A DNA stretch of 64,000 bases. Source: Imbricaverruca yamaguchii. Taxonomy: Eukaryota > Arthropoda > Thecostraca > Neoverrucidae. The notes beneath the pieces are model-generated. The model searched no databases. It saw nothing but the letters and a program-made list of their open reading frames with translations, and had not been told where the DNA came from. The translations under genes and the position numbers were made by a program. The number at the start of each line of letters is the position of its first letter. The stretch's first letter is position 1. Below, in pieces: positions 40,022 to 50,636 of the stretch. The stretch covers positions 762,501 to 826,500 of the forward strand of contig JAOTOL010001451.1 in the NCBI GenBank assembly GCA_034440575.1, read 5' to 3'.

Positions 40022-42747
40022 CTGTTGGCACATGACGTCACTGTACCAACTGGCGGTTACACGCGGTGCCAGCAGTGCCTTCGGCGTCACTACACTGTGG
40101 GTGACATGCGAAGACCGGCGTGGAGCAGCAGACCGGCAAAGACCGGCGGCATAGCAGCAGTGGAGTGTGGCGCTAGTCATCTTCAGACGTGATTGCTGTC
40201 TTTGGGGTGCACTTCTTTGACAACTTGACGCGATGTTACTGTGCGAAAGGTGGTCGGGAAGCTCTCTTTTCGTCTTGCTTATGAAACTGCATCGTGTCAG
40301 CACGACCGATTAGATGCATCTTTAGAAATGGCACCAAGCATTATTCCGCCAAGTTGGTGCCGACAGACGGCTAAAAAATAGTTTATTGCGCACTGTTAAT
40401 ATCAATACACATGTGTGTTTCGATCATAGTGTCCCATCACGGTGTGGGTCGGATTTTATGTGTAATTAGCTTCTGTTATCTCGTTGTGGGGTTCGACTGG
40501 GGACAGATAAGATAGAAACCTGAGCATACCATATCTCCCACCTCCAGAGAAGCGTTTTTTACCCACGCTCGTCTAACTCGTGGCTGTAGCTTCTCTCATG
40601 AGCAATCCTTTGTCACTGTGAAGCAGGGAAAGAAACAGCTTGTTCTGAGCTGAACTGCTCGCGACTCACCATTCTCATCAGCAATTCTGAAGAACTGGTC
40701 GTTGGAGATCTGGTAGAACGACTCGGCCTCACGGCAGTCGAGCGCGATCTCCAGAGGGGCGCAGGTCAGGCTGGACTGATCGAACACGGTCTGGTTGCCA
40801 CAGAAGAAGCTGAACTGCCGCGCTCTCGCCTGCAGAAGCAGTCAAATATCGTCGGGTGAGTGGTACGGGCGAGTGGACCAGCTTACTCACTCAGGTCCAG
40901 TCATGTGCACTGGCCAGGCATCGCCCAGGCTGCGAGCCCCGGTACACACAATCGGCATATTCCACTTCAGCTACGGCGGGATCAAGTGGTGTTCATCGGA
41001 GGCGAAAAGTTGAGAAATAGACTTTGCATTCTAATCCTTTTTCAAGAAATGACACTTAAACGGCAAAGAGCAAAATGGTGTCATTATAATTATAACTTTC
41101 ATAGTGCGTTGTGACTTATATTCCACTGGATAACTAAATAAAGTATAAAGTTGTGATCTTACCAGTCACTGTATTATCGAGTTGGATCCGTCTAACAAAT
41201 ATTGTAATCGAAACGAAGTAAACATAATGCAAACAAAAAGGCGCACGCAAGGGAAAGGTACGAGTCCCCACCCTCTCAGCAACTAAAAATACACTAGATA
41301 AAACAATAAACGTTGCGATTTTCACCACACAATACTTGACATTTCGGCACGCTTGTCGTGACAAAAGGAGCCTGTTTCATGACAATTTGCTTTCGTCTGG
41401 CCCGTTAAAGAAAATTATGACTGTGCCCCTGCTATAAGTAATCATAATGCCACAAAAATGCACACCGACTACTCGTGGTCGTCGGGGAACTGGGTTGAAC
41501 CGCGTCGAAGAAGAAATATTGGTCATAAGGTGTTTCAAATTGTTATTTCCGGCGATATATCCGAAAGTGTCTCCTACAACGCATTTGTATCTTACATACT
41601 CTGTGGCCTATGGTGACGGAAGCTGTTCCTTGTCTAATGGGTCGCCACGTTAGCCGACGGCAGACTCGTTCGACCAACAATCTTGACATGTATTCTTACG
41701 TCCATGGCGTTCCATGGAATAAATCGACTGGAGTATTCCCCGACTGCCCTATCCGAGATACGTGGAGACACCCATGACTGTGAGACAGCGGATTGTTCCC
41801 TCACATCAGAGGATAGTGAGCTGGAGCTACAACCAGATTTTTCGGGTTCGGCATACCTGAAGAGAACAATTTGATGTGTCATCAAAGGCTACTGCTAGCT
41901 TCAGCTTTTCTGTGCAACAGAATAGGAGTACAACCACAAACCTATGTTCGAGTGTCAGGGGATTGTTCCCTCACATCAGAGGAGAGTGAGCTGAAGCTAC
42001 AACCAGATTTTTCGGGTTCGGCATACCTGAAGAGAACAATTTGATGTGTCATCAAAGGCTACTGCTAGCTTCAGCTTTTCTGTGCAACAGAATAGGAGTA
42101 CAACCACAAACCTATGTTCGAGTGTTATACAAAAATGTTCTTGGGTGAGACAGGATGGACTATGACCCCAGATGTCAGTCCTAGTTAAAATCGAGGACAC
42201 CTCTGCTACTCAGCATGCAATTATGTCCGATGATCATCTAAACGCGGTCAGCTATGCATACGCCAGCACAACGCTCGCCATAGCCGCCAGTTGCGATCGG
42301 CGCGTCCGCCAGCGCTGTGCTGACCCGACCGTCAGCGCTCTGACCTGACCCTGGTCGTCGACAGCCGGCATGCAGACGTGGAACAGCTGGCAGTCGTTGG
42401 CCGGGTCGGCGAAGTATCCGTACTGGCGGCCGATGCACGAGAACTGGTAGTCGAGTTGGTGGCCCAGCACATCGTGCCAGCCGGCGGCCAGCCGGAACTG
42501 CGGGTCATCGAGCGGCGAGCCGACCTCCGCAGAGTCCACCAGCTGCGAGTCCAGCAGCTGCGGCTCCACCAGCTGCGGCTCAAATAGCCGCGGCTCCACC
42601 AGCTGCGGCTCAAATAGCTGCGGCTCCACCGGCTGTGGCTCCACCAGCTGAGAGCCGAGCAGCTGAGAGCCCAGCAGCTGTGGGTAGCCGCCGGCTTCCG
42701 CCGCCAGCAGCGCTGCTACGCACAGCAGCAGCTGGCGATGCAGACTA
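38670..42747 (-). CDS. secreted chitin-binding (CBM14) protein with 27-residue tandem repeats
   Basis: Three exons join in phase on the minus strand: 42747-42345, 40829-40670 and 40021-38670. Order: hydrophobic signal peptide (LHRQLLLCVAALLAAEAGG), a Glu/Pro/Gln/Leu low-complexity region built on QLVEPQLFEP, then a peritrophin-type chitin-binding domain with six cysteines. The cysteines are FSC, NDC, HVC in the first exon and FFC, LTC, LDC in the second, with the usual aromatic positions (YGYF, QLFHV, SFY). A Gly/Ser-rich linker leads to about 15 copies of a 27-residue repeat. The N-terminal part matches arthropod CPAP-type cuticle proteins, which bind chitin outside the cell. The repeat domain (core APLDKDGNPILGP) is not one I recognise and may be a structural or mineral/matrix module. 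The initiator ATG lies in an unidentified upstream exon. Confidence 0.78.
40670..40829 (-). CDS. chitin-binding gene exon: second half of CBM14
   Basis: 160 bp. The acceptor is gcttctgcag and the donor AATG/GTGAGTCGC; it enters in phase 0 and leaves in phase 1. It encodes ARARQFSFFCGNQTVFDQSS, LTCAPLEIALDC and EAESFYQISNDQFFRIADEN, supplying cysteines 4-6 of the domain. Confidence 0.8.
40830..42344. other. intron of chitin-binding gene with a 170 bp tandem duplication
   Basis: 41791-41960 is repeated almost exactly at 41961-42125 (both start gattgttccctcacatcaga and run to ctatgttcgagtgt). The copies differ at only a few bases. The rest is AT-rich single-copy sequence. Confidence 0.85.
42345..42747 (-). 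CDS. chitin-binding gene exon: signal peptide, EPQL region, first half of CBM14
   Basis: The donor is GGTCAG/GTCAGA at 42345/42344, phase 0. The acceptor is probably ctctttaacag at 42748-42750, with one leftover base before AGT CTG CAT. The in-frame upstream codons offer only GTG, no ATG, so an earlier exon must supply the start. It encodes the signal peptide, VEPQ/FEPQ repeats and FSCIGRQYGYFADPANDC..HVCMP. Confidence 0.72.
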
Positions 42748-43105
42748 CTGTTAAAGAGTGACTTGTATTGCACCACGACACTTCGGCCAAACTAACAGGG
42801 GAGGGCACGGTGATGGAGACTACTGTTAACGGGCGACTTGTATTGCACCACGACACTCGATGAAACTGACAGGGGAGGGCACGGTGATGGAGACTACTGT
42901 TAACGGGCGACTTGTATTGTACCACGACACTCGATGAAACTGACAGGGGAGGGCACGGTGATGGAGACTACTGTTAACGGGCGACTTGTATTGCACCACG
43001 ACACTCGATGAAACTGACAGGGGAGGGCACGGTGATGGAGACTACTGTTAACGGGCGACTTGTATTGCACCACGACACTCGATGAAGCTGACAGGGGAGG
43101 GCACG
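42740..43105. repeat. minisatellite, 74 bp unit, about 5 copies, overlapping a splice acceptor
   Basis: Units carry cacggtgatggagactactg, ttaacgggcgacttgtattg and caccacgacactcgatgaaa; the 74 bp period was measured at 42831, 42905, 42979 and 43053. The innermost, most diverged unit contains the putative acceptor and first bases of the signal-peptide exon of the chitin-binding gene, so the array is a set of copies of that intron/exon border. Confidence 0.9.
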
Positions 43106-44145
43106 ACGCACACCAGATGCGATCCTGCTCAATGACGACCTGAGACACTTCGAATGCAAACTTGAAGTAAATATCCAAATGCAGACTGACGAAACCACAA
43201 TGTGAAGGCATCGGGAATTTTCAGCCAATTAGAATATATCCCTTTGGAAGACGACGAAAATGTGTTGTCCCTCTATGGAAGGTGTTTGAAGACACTATCT
43301 ATACTCTGCTGCTTCAAGAATTGGTGTGGTGGGAAATTCGGCTCGCAACATCTGAAATGAAATGGAAATTTGCGGAAATGGAAATTGGAAGTGCATTCGG
43401 GTTAAGGCCCCATTGCGTTTTTTTTTTCCAAATCAGGTTGCAGATCGTAGTCTATATGGAAATGACAATTTTAGTCTAGATAAAGCAAACCATGCCTGAT
43501 ATTTAGTCCAAGAGGCAGCATAGGCGAATTATCAGATTATTATTGAACGTTGTAATCCTCTAACTTCACCAGCGTCTGAAAATATTCGAAACCTCGTTGC
43601 AAGTTTCAAATTATACCGAAATTATCAACGATACATAAATACAATAAGGAAACATATTGCAATGTTAACAAAATGTCTTCTTTGTATGACCTAGAATTGT
43701 AGATTTTACGGGAGGAGAATTGGGAAGAGGATTGGTCTGGGCTTCCTATTCGAAGCAAACTTCACATCGAACGCATTATTCGCACACAATATTATGAACT
43801 AAGCATGACTTATGGAATTTCTGTGTTAGTCCTAATCCCTGGTTTAAGGAGTGGTATTTCGATGTGATATATTGCACTTTTCTGAATAATTTTTGGAACT
43901 GTTTTTCATAATTATATATTGTCTCAGTACTTGTATTGCCCCTAATTCTACAAATATAAAAACAAAGGCCAGACGGCGAGTACGTTCACTTTAAACAACC
44001 AACACAAGGCGTAGTTAGGAGCATTTGACGAACGAAAGCGCGTAATTTTATATCGGCTTCCCTATTACAGGCACAGGATCGGGCACCTTCGACGACAGGG
44101 AGTTTGTTAACCGATCGAAACTCCACTCTTCGCACACTCGTAATC

Positions 44146-44147
<2 letters not shown>
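43106..44147. other. nothing recognised
   Basis: About 1 kb of AT-rich sequence. The missing first exon of the chitin-binding gene could lie here or beyond, but no ATG-plus-donor candidate stands out. Confidence 0.4.
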
Positions 44148-44227
<80 letters not shown>

Positions 44228-44230
44228 CAT
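44148..44230. repeat. tetranucleotide microsatellite (CAAT)n
   Basis: About 20 CAAT units with a single TAAAT-type interruption near 44211. Confidence 0.98.
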
Positions 44231-44609
44231 CTCGTGCATCAAGGGCTGTGCATTTTCATTTATAACTGCCCATAGCTACGAGCAAGCTACTGTCCAAATC
44301 CGATTGGCTCACGTGTTATGAGCAGTGCTGCAAGGCACCTCTTACCATTTTGAAGACTGGATGTTGCGCTTGGTCGACTCCTCCGGTTACCCGGCGGGAC
44401 CAATGAACACTGGTGCCGACGTTTTTTATCGACACCGTTTTATAGGTGCATGGGTGCGGGGGCCTGTGTTTGTAGAAGGTCGCCGGCCGTGACTTTGCAC
44501 TGCCCCTGTTAGCACGGGGTGTTGACCGTGTCCGGCCATCCGAGACTGGGACACAGCCGTTTACTCAGCACGGCCGCCGGTCCGGCAGCGGCGTCCATCA
44601 CACACCGGC
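44231..44609. other. nothing recognised
   Basis: Mixed single-copy sequence leading into the 75 bp array. Confidence 0.4.
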
Positions 44610-45062
44610 CGGTGCGCGTGTCCACTGTCCACTGTGTCCACCCGAGACGGGCACGGCGGCGCCAGCTGACCGTCACACACCGGCCGGCGCCCGTGTCCGC
44701 TGTCCACTGTGTCCACCCGAGACGGGCACGGCGGCGCCAGCTGACCGTCACACACCGGCCGGCGCGCGTGTCCGCTGTCCACTGTGTCCGCCCGAGACGG
44801 ACACGGCGGCGCCAGCTGACCGTCACACACCGGCCGGCGCACGTGTCCGCTGTCCGCTGTGTCCGCCCGAGACGGACACGGCGGCGCCAGCTGACCGTCA
44901 CACACCGGCCGGCGCACGTGTCCGCTGTCCGCTGTGTCCGCCCGAGACGGGCACGGTGACGCCAGCTGACTGTCACACGTCGGCCGGCGCACGTGCCCGC
45001 TGTCCGTTGTGTCCATCCGAGACGGACACGGCGGCGCCAGCTGACCGTCACACATCGGCACT
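44610..45062. repeat. minisatellite, 75 bp unit, about 6 copies
   Basis: Units contain tgtccgctgtccactgtgtc, cgcccgagacgggcacggcg and gcgccagctgaccgtcacac; starts at 44641, 44716 and 44791 give a 75 bp period. 75 is a multiple of three, so frames on both strands are open through the array. No splice sites or domain support a gene. Confidence 0.93.
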
Positions 45063-46652
45063 GAACCATCCGACAATCTGGCTGTCGCCTTGACGGCTGG
45101 GCGACCACTGCAGTTGCTGCATCCAAGTTATAACTTGACCTTCGCAAAGACGGGTCTCCGCGACGATTCAGAACGGGCGGTTAAGGCGGGGTGGGCACCT
45201 CCCCTTTCCCCTTGTAGTCTCTGCACTGGGAAGGGACATACAGATGGCAGATGCATTGGATGGATTTCCGAAACCGCTCCTCTCTGCACCATATTTACTT
45301 CGGATATTTGTGAATTTGATGTCAAGTGTCAAGGCATATAATGACATGCGCATTTTGAGGTTTCTTTGCCAGCTTTTCCTCCAAATTCCTCGGTTATAAA
45401 CTTCTCCACGCATTTCGAGGACATCTTTCAGAAGAACAAAATATTACATTTAATTAAATTATGCAGATTTAGAGCTAATTGTGCTTCACCTATCACATGT
45501 GTGGTCATCGTGGACTCCTACAACTCATCACCATAAATTACTTGCTCACTCTGCTACCTTAGGACTGGGAGGGGGCCTTAGGACTGGCAGTGTCAATGGT
45601 CAACATAAGAAACTTCCTCTCTCTGTCATCTTAGGACTGGGAGGGGATACAATTCCAATGTAATCGCCGTTAGATTGACAAAATGATTCTGCACAGAATG
45701 TACCATGTCAGTTGCAAATTTTGAGCCCAGTTCACGTTCACATTTGAGCCTAGTCCTTGTACAATTTACCCACAAATCGCCAAATCATTATTGCTGCAAA
45801 CGGTTCGATGTTGTCTTCCACATAATGTGTTCCATTTAATTTAAGACTATAATATAATGCTAGTATTTCACTTTGGTGAACGTAGCGCGCTGCTGGGTTT
45901 CTCACTACCAGTGAATGCAACCAGCGCATGATCATTCCTTGGCACATGACAGCGTTCACCACGCAACGTTCTATCCGGACGGTATGCCGTAGCTAAAAGC
46001 TCCCCAAATCATTGATCTGAGATGAACGTGGTTTGAAGCTTACGCGTATCGCTGCTGGTTACACAGAGCACGCCATCCTCTGGTGACCCATGCGTGCATT
46101 TATGGCTTGCCCGATATAACATCTATGTGACATGCCCTTCCGAGGTTCCCAGTTGATGTAGAAAAGCATCATGACATGTCCGATATCAGACCTGTAACAA
46201 CTTTCACTTGGGTGATTTTTTTGTTTGTTACAAGCCTAGCAGCATCAACGGTGGAACACCCGACCATTATAATTGAAGGGAAGGCGCAAACAACACTTCG
46301 AACTATTTCTACATAAAGAACAAGCAATCGAATCGAAATTTGTCGTTTAAGGGGGAGTACAACTCCCAATAGGCCAATGGACTATACCTCTGCTCATGAC
46401 ATGGCTGCGTTGACTGCCAGTAAACTGCAACATAGATAAGAATAATTTTCGGTGCTGACAATATTCCGCTCAGCTATGTTTCATTTAGTTCCAACTTGTA
46501 GTGTACAGCATATAGTGTACACCTAGCCTTTGCCATCCATTGACAGCCAGCGCTGTGACATTGTAACGTGACCTGTGCAGCTCATGGGTGAAAAATGCAT
46601 TTTGGAACGCTTAGGGATACCACGAAAGTCGTGTTATATTCTGTCTCAGTTA

Positions 46653-46708
<56 letters not shown>

Positions 46709-47153
46709 TGCATCTGCATATTTATCATTAAATCATGCCTGTAAAAATATTGTTCGGAGAATGATTGCCGAAATCGCAGGTCTTACTGGCATTGCTGCAC
46801 TTAACGTTTAAAGATGATTGGCATTTCATGATTATGATGCTCCCAAACCACTTCGTCGCATTCGCAACCCTCTCCAAACCAAATCATGTTATGCACTCCG
46901 AGTGATCTTGGTCAACCCCTTTCCCATTAGACAACAAATATTATAATGCCATAAAGGTCTCGATTTGACACTGATGTCAAATGATTACTGATGAATAATC
47001 ATTGTCACGTTTGAGAACTGCATAGCGTCACAAGAGTGTAATAGCCGGGCCGCTCGTTGTTTTCTAGCTGTTAGGTAGCGTTCCCTCGATCTGCTACGCA
47101 TCACCAGTAATAGCGTGGTAGCTACCTGCAGCAGAACATTTTAAAGACGCGCC
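45063..47153. other. no gene recognised; (TA)n at 46656-46707
   Basis: About 2.1 kb of single-copy sequence with a short direct repeat (ccttaggactgg..) at 45555-45645 and a TA microsatellite of about 26 units. Confidence 0.45.
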
Positions 47154-47562
47154 TAAAGGGACTGTTCACACCTAGCGCAACCTCGACGCACTGTCGGAAT
47201 CGACTCAAAGATAGCGGACAGTCAGCATGAGGCCCAATGAGTCTGCCGATTCCGTCATAGCGCCGGCCTTGCGTCAGCTGTCTGCTGAGTCCTACAAAAC
47301 GCTGGCGATTTCAGAGCGGACAAAGTTGCGTTTTCTCAACCTTTTTTTCCGCTCGGCGCACCAGCGGCTTTGATACAGGGTCGACGGACTGCTCGGGTTA
47401 AACTGCGGTCGCCATATTTGCTGATCTTCGGCGGATTGGGGCTACATCGGCCGCGGTTTTCTCAGCTTATAAGTTGCATAGTCCGTCCGTATTGCGTACC
47501 TTAGTCAGTCATTCCGCTGGTTTTTTTGCGTCGAGATTACGCTAGGTGTGAACAGTCCTTAA
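47154..47562. mobile_element. MITE with ~30 bp terminal inverted repeats and TAA target duplication (PIF/Harbinger-like)
   Basis: The left end at 47157 (agggactgttcacacctagc) matches the right end read inward from 47559 (aggactgttcacacctagcg), and the match continues to ctcgacg. Both ends are flanked by TAA (47154-47156, 47560-47562). A three-base TWA duplication with such ends is the PIF/Harbinger pattern. The 403 bp interior has no transposase frame, so it is non-autonomous. Confidence 0.78.
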
Positions 47563-48174
47563 CAGTCAGCGTTATCAACAGCAACCATTGAGCAATTCTT
47601 CCTTTCGTGATCTACAATTTTAGCTCCCATTTTCAGCTTCCTAACGAGTGGTGCATCGCGAAAAGTAGAGCAACCGGGAATGGTCTCTCTCCAAGTCAGG
47701 CGCCTGTGTAAGACGGAAAACACATTTGGTCTCCAAGTGGTAATCAACGGATTATCTGTATGTACCACAAAACACCTGGACTCTGTCGAAACGACCCATT
47801 CCAGAAAGCCATACCAATGAATTTATAGATGCAGGATTGCGAGATGCTCACGTGGTGTGAGCGAAACTGATAGACGTCTGTGCCTATTCTGTCGCTGTCT
47901 TAAGGTCGATTCGAGGTGACAGGACATACATATTTGCCTTGCAAAGCGCTTAGTCAAGGTCGGTGGCTGCAAGTCCGGGGAACTGGGAGCCGACCGGCAC
48001 CGAACACCCTGACAGACGTTGGTCAATACCTAGTACTGTTTGCTCTGCGGTGTGGGGCTGCGGGTGCGGTCGTCTGCATGCCCTTTGATTGCTGGACACT
48101 GCAGTGTGCAATACCAAGGTGTGGCAGTGACGTAGCCACACGTTTGAATCAGTGGCAAGTCGTCTGAGCCAGTG
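47563..48174. other. nothing recognised
   Basis: Single-copy sequence between the MITE and a GGC-rich repeat. Confidence 0.4.
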
Positions 48175-48345
48175 GCGGCGGAAAAAGAGGCGGCAGTGGC
48201 GGACAATGGAGGCGGACATGGAGGCGGCGGAGGCGGACAATGGCGGCGGACAATGGCGGCGGACATGGAGGCGGACATGGAGGCGGACATGGAGGCGGCG
48301 GTGGCAGACAATGGCGACGGACATGGAGGCGGCGGCGGTGACCGG
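48175..48345. repeat. 12 bp-based GGCGGACATGGA minisatellite
   Basis: Imperfect units ggaggcggacat and gacaatggcggc run for about 170 bp, with open frames rich in Met, Glu, Ala and Asp. No gene context. Confidence 0.88.
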
Positions 48346-48399
48346 GGATTGGACCATGATGCGGGAAGAGGACCCGGGGAACGGAACCGGTTCTCACGT

Positions 48400-48645
48400 A
48401 CTTTTGCGCTTACGTACATTTGCGCTTACGTACTTTTGCGCATATGTACATTTGCGCTTACGTACATTTGCTCATACGTACATCTGCGCATACGTACATT
48501 TGCGCATAAGTACATTTGCCATTCGTACATTTTGGCTTACGTACATTAGCCATACGCACATCTGCGCTTACGCACAAGTGCCATACGTACATTTGCGCTT
48601 ACGTACATTTGCTTACATACACCTGCCATACGTTCTTCTGTACAT
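48400..48645. repeat. minisatellite, about 17 bp unit, TACGTA-rich
   Basis: About 13 units of tgcgcttacgtacattt with variants (cttacg/catacg, missing gcg). Almost every unit carries the palindrome TACGTA or a near match. Confidence 0.9.
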
Positions 48646-49321
48646 TTATCCTAGAATCGTTCCAGGCACTTAAGACATGCAACGAATAGCTCTACGGCTG
48701 CTCCTGTATGGCCGAACCAGTAACTGTACTGTTTACTGAAAACTAAAATGAACAAGCTATCCATATCCAAGCAGTTCCTTTGTATACAAATCCTCCAAGA
48801 GGAACATTAAAACAGTTATTATTTTGTGGTTGTGTGTCATATCCTGAACATGAAAATGTGGTGCAAGATTGCTTCACTGTAGCTGCTGTGGTGTAAGTTA
48901 TGAGTGGCTAATAAAAAATACCAATAGAATTTGAGATAAAAAAATATTGGTGGTTACTTCCTGATGGCTTTCCTAACCTAACCACTTTTGGAAGCCTAAA
49001 AATGACACCCGCAGACTTCATTAGCTCTGTACGCGAACGATTGGTACAACTATGCAATGAGTCTTTCATATTTAAGTAGATAAATATCTATGGTGTATGC
49101 ATATTGCCATCATTTTGTTATTTATGCATTGGACGTGACATGCGAGATGTCCAAATGTAGGTGTTGGATAAAGGAAACATGTTCAGATCGCTCTTCTATT
49201 TCCTCCTGGAGGTATCTGAACCATCATGTAATGATAAATTAATGTTCAATAAATATACTAAGCTTGTGATGATTCACCAATCAATTAGCAAGGTATTACA
49301 ACAGGTATAGCTTACGGTGTA
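48646..49321. other. nothing recognised
   Basis: AT-rich sequence upstream of the mariner insertion; no exon or repeat. Confidence 0.4.
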
Positions 49322-50636
49322 CCATTGCGAGGGGTGTTCAAAAAGTTCGCGGCCCGACCATGAATGAGCTGGAATTTCGCCATGCAACGCGGTGTGACCA
49401 ACGGTGTGTTATTGAGATGTCCACTGACGCAACCACTAATCAATCGGTCCTGTGTTTGTTTCAGGCTGTTAGTTGTTGTAACATAGTTTGCTATTCTTGT
49501 CGAAGATGAACGACGTCCAGCAGAGAGCAGTGATTCGATTCATGGTATTGCAGAAGAAGGTACCAAAGGCTATCCATGAAGAGTTTGTGGCAACACTGAG
49601 GGAAGATTCTCTTTCCTACAGCAGCGTCAAAAAGTGGGCAGCTCTCTTCAAAGCTGGTCGACAGAGCATTGAAGATGATCCCCGCAGTGGTCGTTCATCA
49701 ACAGCAGTGACTGAAGAAAATGTGGAAGCTGTGGAGAATCTGGTGATGAATGACAGACGTGTGTTGGTCCGAAACATCGCAGCAGAAATGCAGATGTCTG
49801 TCGGATCCGTCGAAACCATTCTCCATGAGCATCTCAACATGTTCAAGGTCTCTGCAAGATGGGTCCCCCGTTTGCTGATTCCCGAGCGAAAACAAGTTCG
49901 CAAGGAGACGTCACGCGAAGTTGTGGACCTCTTTAACGAGGATCCAGAAGATTTCCTGACACGACTTGTGACCCAGGACGAGACGTGGGTGCCACACTTC
50001 GACCCTGAGAGCAAGGCCGAGTCGCGCCAGTGGAAGCACCCTGCGTCACCGCCACCAAAAAAGTACAGGGTGGTGAAGTCAGCCGGCAAGGTGATGGTGA
50101 CGGTGTTCTGGGATGCTGACGGAGTTCTGCTCGTCGACTTCCTGGAGCAGGGGCGCACCATTAATGGCGAATACTACGCCTCCCTTCTGGAACAGCTGCG
50201 AGCGGCAATCATCGAGAAGAGACGTGGAAAGATGTCAAAAGGTGTGCGCCTGCTCCAGGACAACGCATCGGCGCACAAGAGCAGGGTAGCGATCAACAAA
50301 GCGGTGAACTGCGGCTTCGAGTTGTTGCCGCACCCGCCCTATTCTCCGGACCTTGCACCCTCCGACTACCACCTCTTCCCAAACATGAAGAAACAGCTCC
50401 GCGGTCGCGTCTTCGCCGACAACGAGGAGACGATAGCAGCTGTCCTGAACGTGCTGGACGGGTTTGAAACCCATTTCTTCAAAGAGGGCCTGAAGGTTCT
50501 GGTGAAGCGCTGTGAGAAATGTGTGCGTCTGAACGGTGATTATGTGGAGAAATAAACATTTTTGGTCTACGAAGTCGATCTCGTATCTCTGCTCCTTCAT
50601 GGTCGGGCCGCGAACTTTTTGAACGCCCCTCGTGCC
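49322..50636 (+). mobile_element. complete mariner-family transposon
   Basis: Terminal inverted repeats of about 40 bp: cgaggggtgttcaaaaagtt.. from 49328 and, read inward from 50632, cgaggggcgttcaaaaagtt.., both continuing cgcggcccgaccatgaa with only about three differences. TA dinucleotides sit just outside (49320-49321 and 50637-50638), consistent with TA target choice, although the exact ends differ by a base or two. A single intact transposase frame lies inside. Near-identical ends plus the open frame indicate a recent, possibly still autonomous, insertion. Confidence 0.9.
49506..50555 (+). CDS. mariner transposase, DD34D
   Basis: 349 residues from the ATG at 49506 to TAA at 50553-50555; the frame is also open upstream, but from a TTG. 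The N-terminal half is the helix-turn-helix DNA-binding region (RFMVLQKKVPKAIHEEF.., then SGRSSTAVTEENVEAVENLV and VLVRNIAAEMQMSVGSVETI). The C-terminal half is the DDE/D catalytic domain. The first Asp is in TQDETWV, the second in LLQDNASAH, the third in SPDLAPSDYHLF. 34 residues separate the second and third, the mariner signature. The enzyme binds the inverted repeats and performs cut-and-paste transposition at TA. The length is normal for mariner (about 345-350) and there is no break. Confidence 0.95.
   Translation: MNDVQQRAVIRFMVLQKKVPKAIHEEFVATLREDSLSYSSVKKWAALFKAGRQSIEDDPRSGRSSTAVTEENVEAVENLVMNDRRVLVRNIAAEMQMSVGSVETILHEHLNMFKVSARWVPRLLIPERKQVRKETSREVVDLFNEDPEDFLTRLVTQDETWVPHFDPESKAESRQWKHPASPPPKKYRVVKSAGKVMVTVFWDADGVLLVDFLEQGRTINGEYYASLLEQLRAAIIEKRRGKMSKGVRLLQDNASAHKSRVAINKAVNCGFELLPHPPYSPDLAPSDYHLFPNMKKQLRGRVFADNEETIAAVLNVLDGFETHFFKEGLKVLVKRCEKCVRLNGDYVEK

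Noticed and set aside
38716..40154. 429-codon plus-strand frame across the 81 bp repeats
   Set aside because: It is antisense to the repeat exon of the chitin-binding gene. The minus strand has the signal peptide, CBM14 cysteines and matching splice phases; the plus frame has none.
44509..45147. 212-codon minus-strand frame rich in Arg, Thr and Cys
   Set aside because: It coincides with the 75 bp array, whose length is a multiple of three and keeps opposite-strand frames open too.
49616..50161. 181-codon minus-strand frame
   Set aside because: Antisense shadow of the intact mariner transposase.
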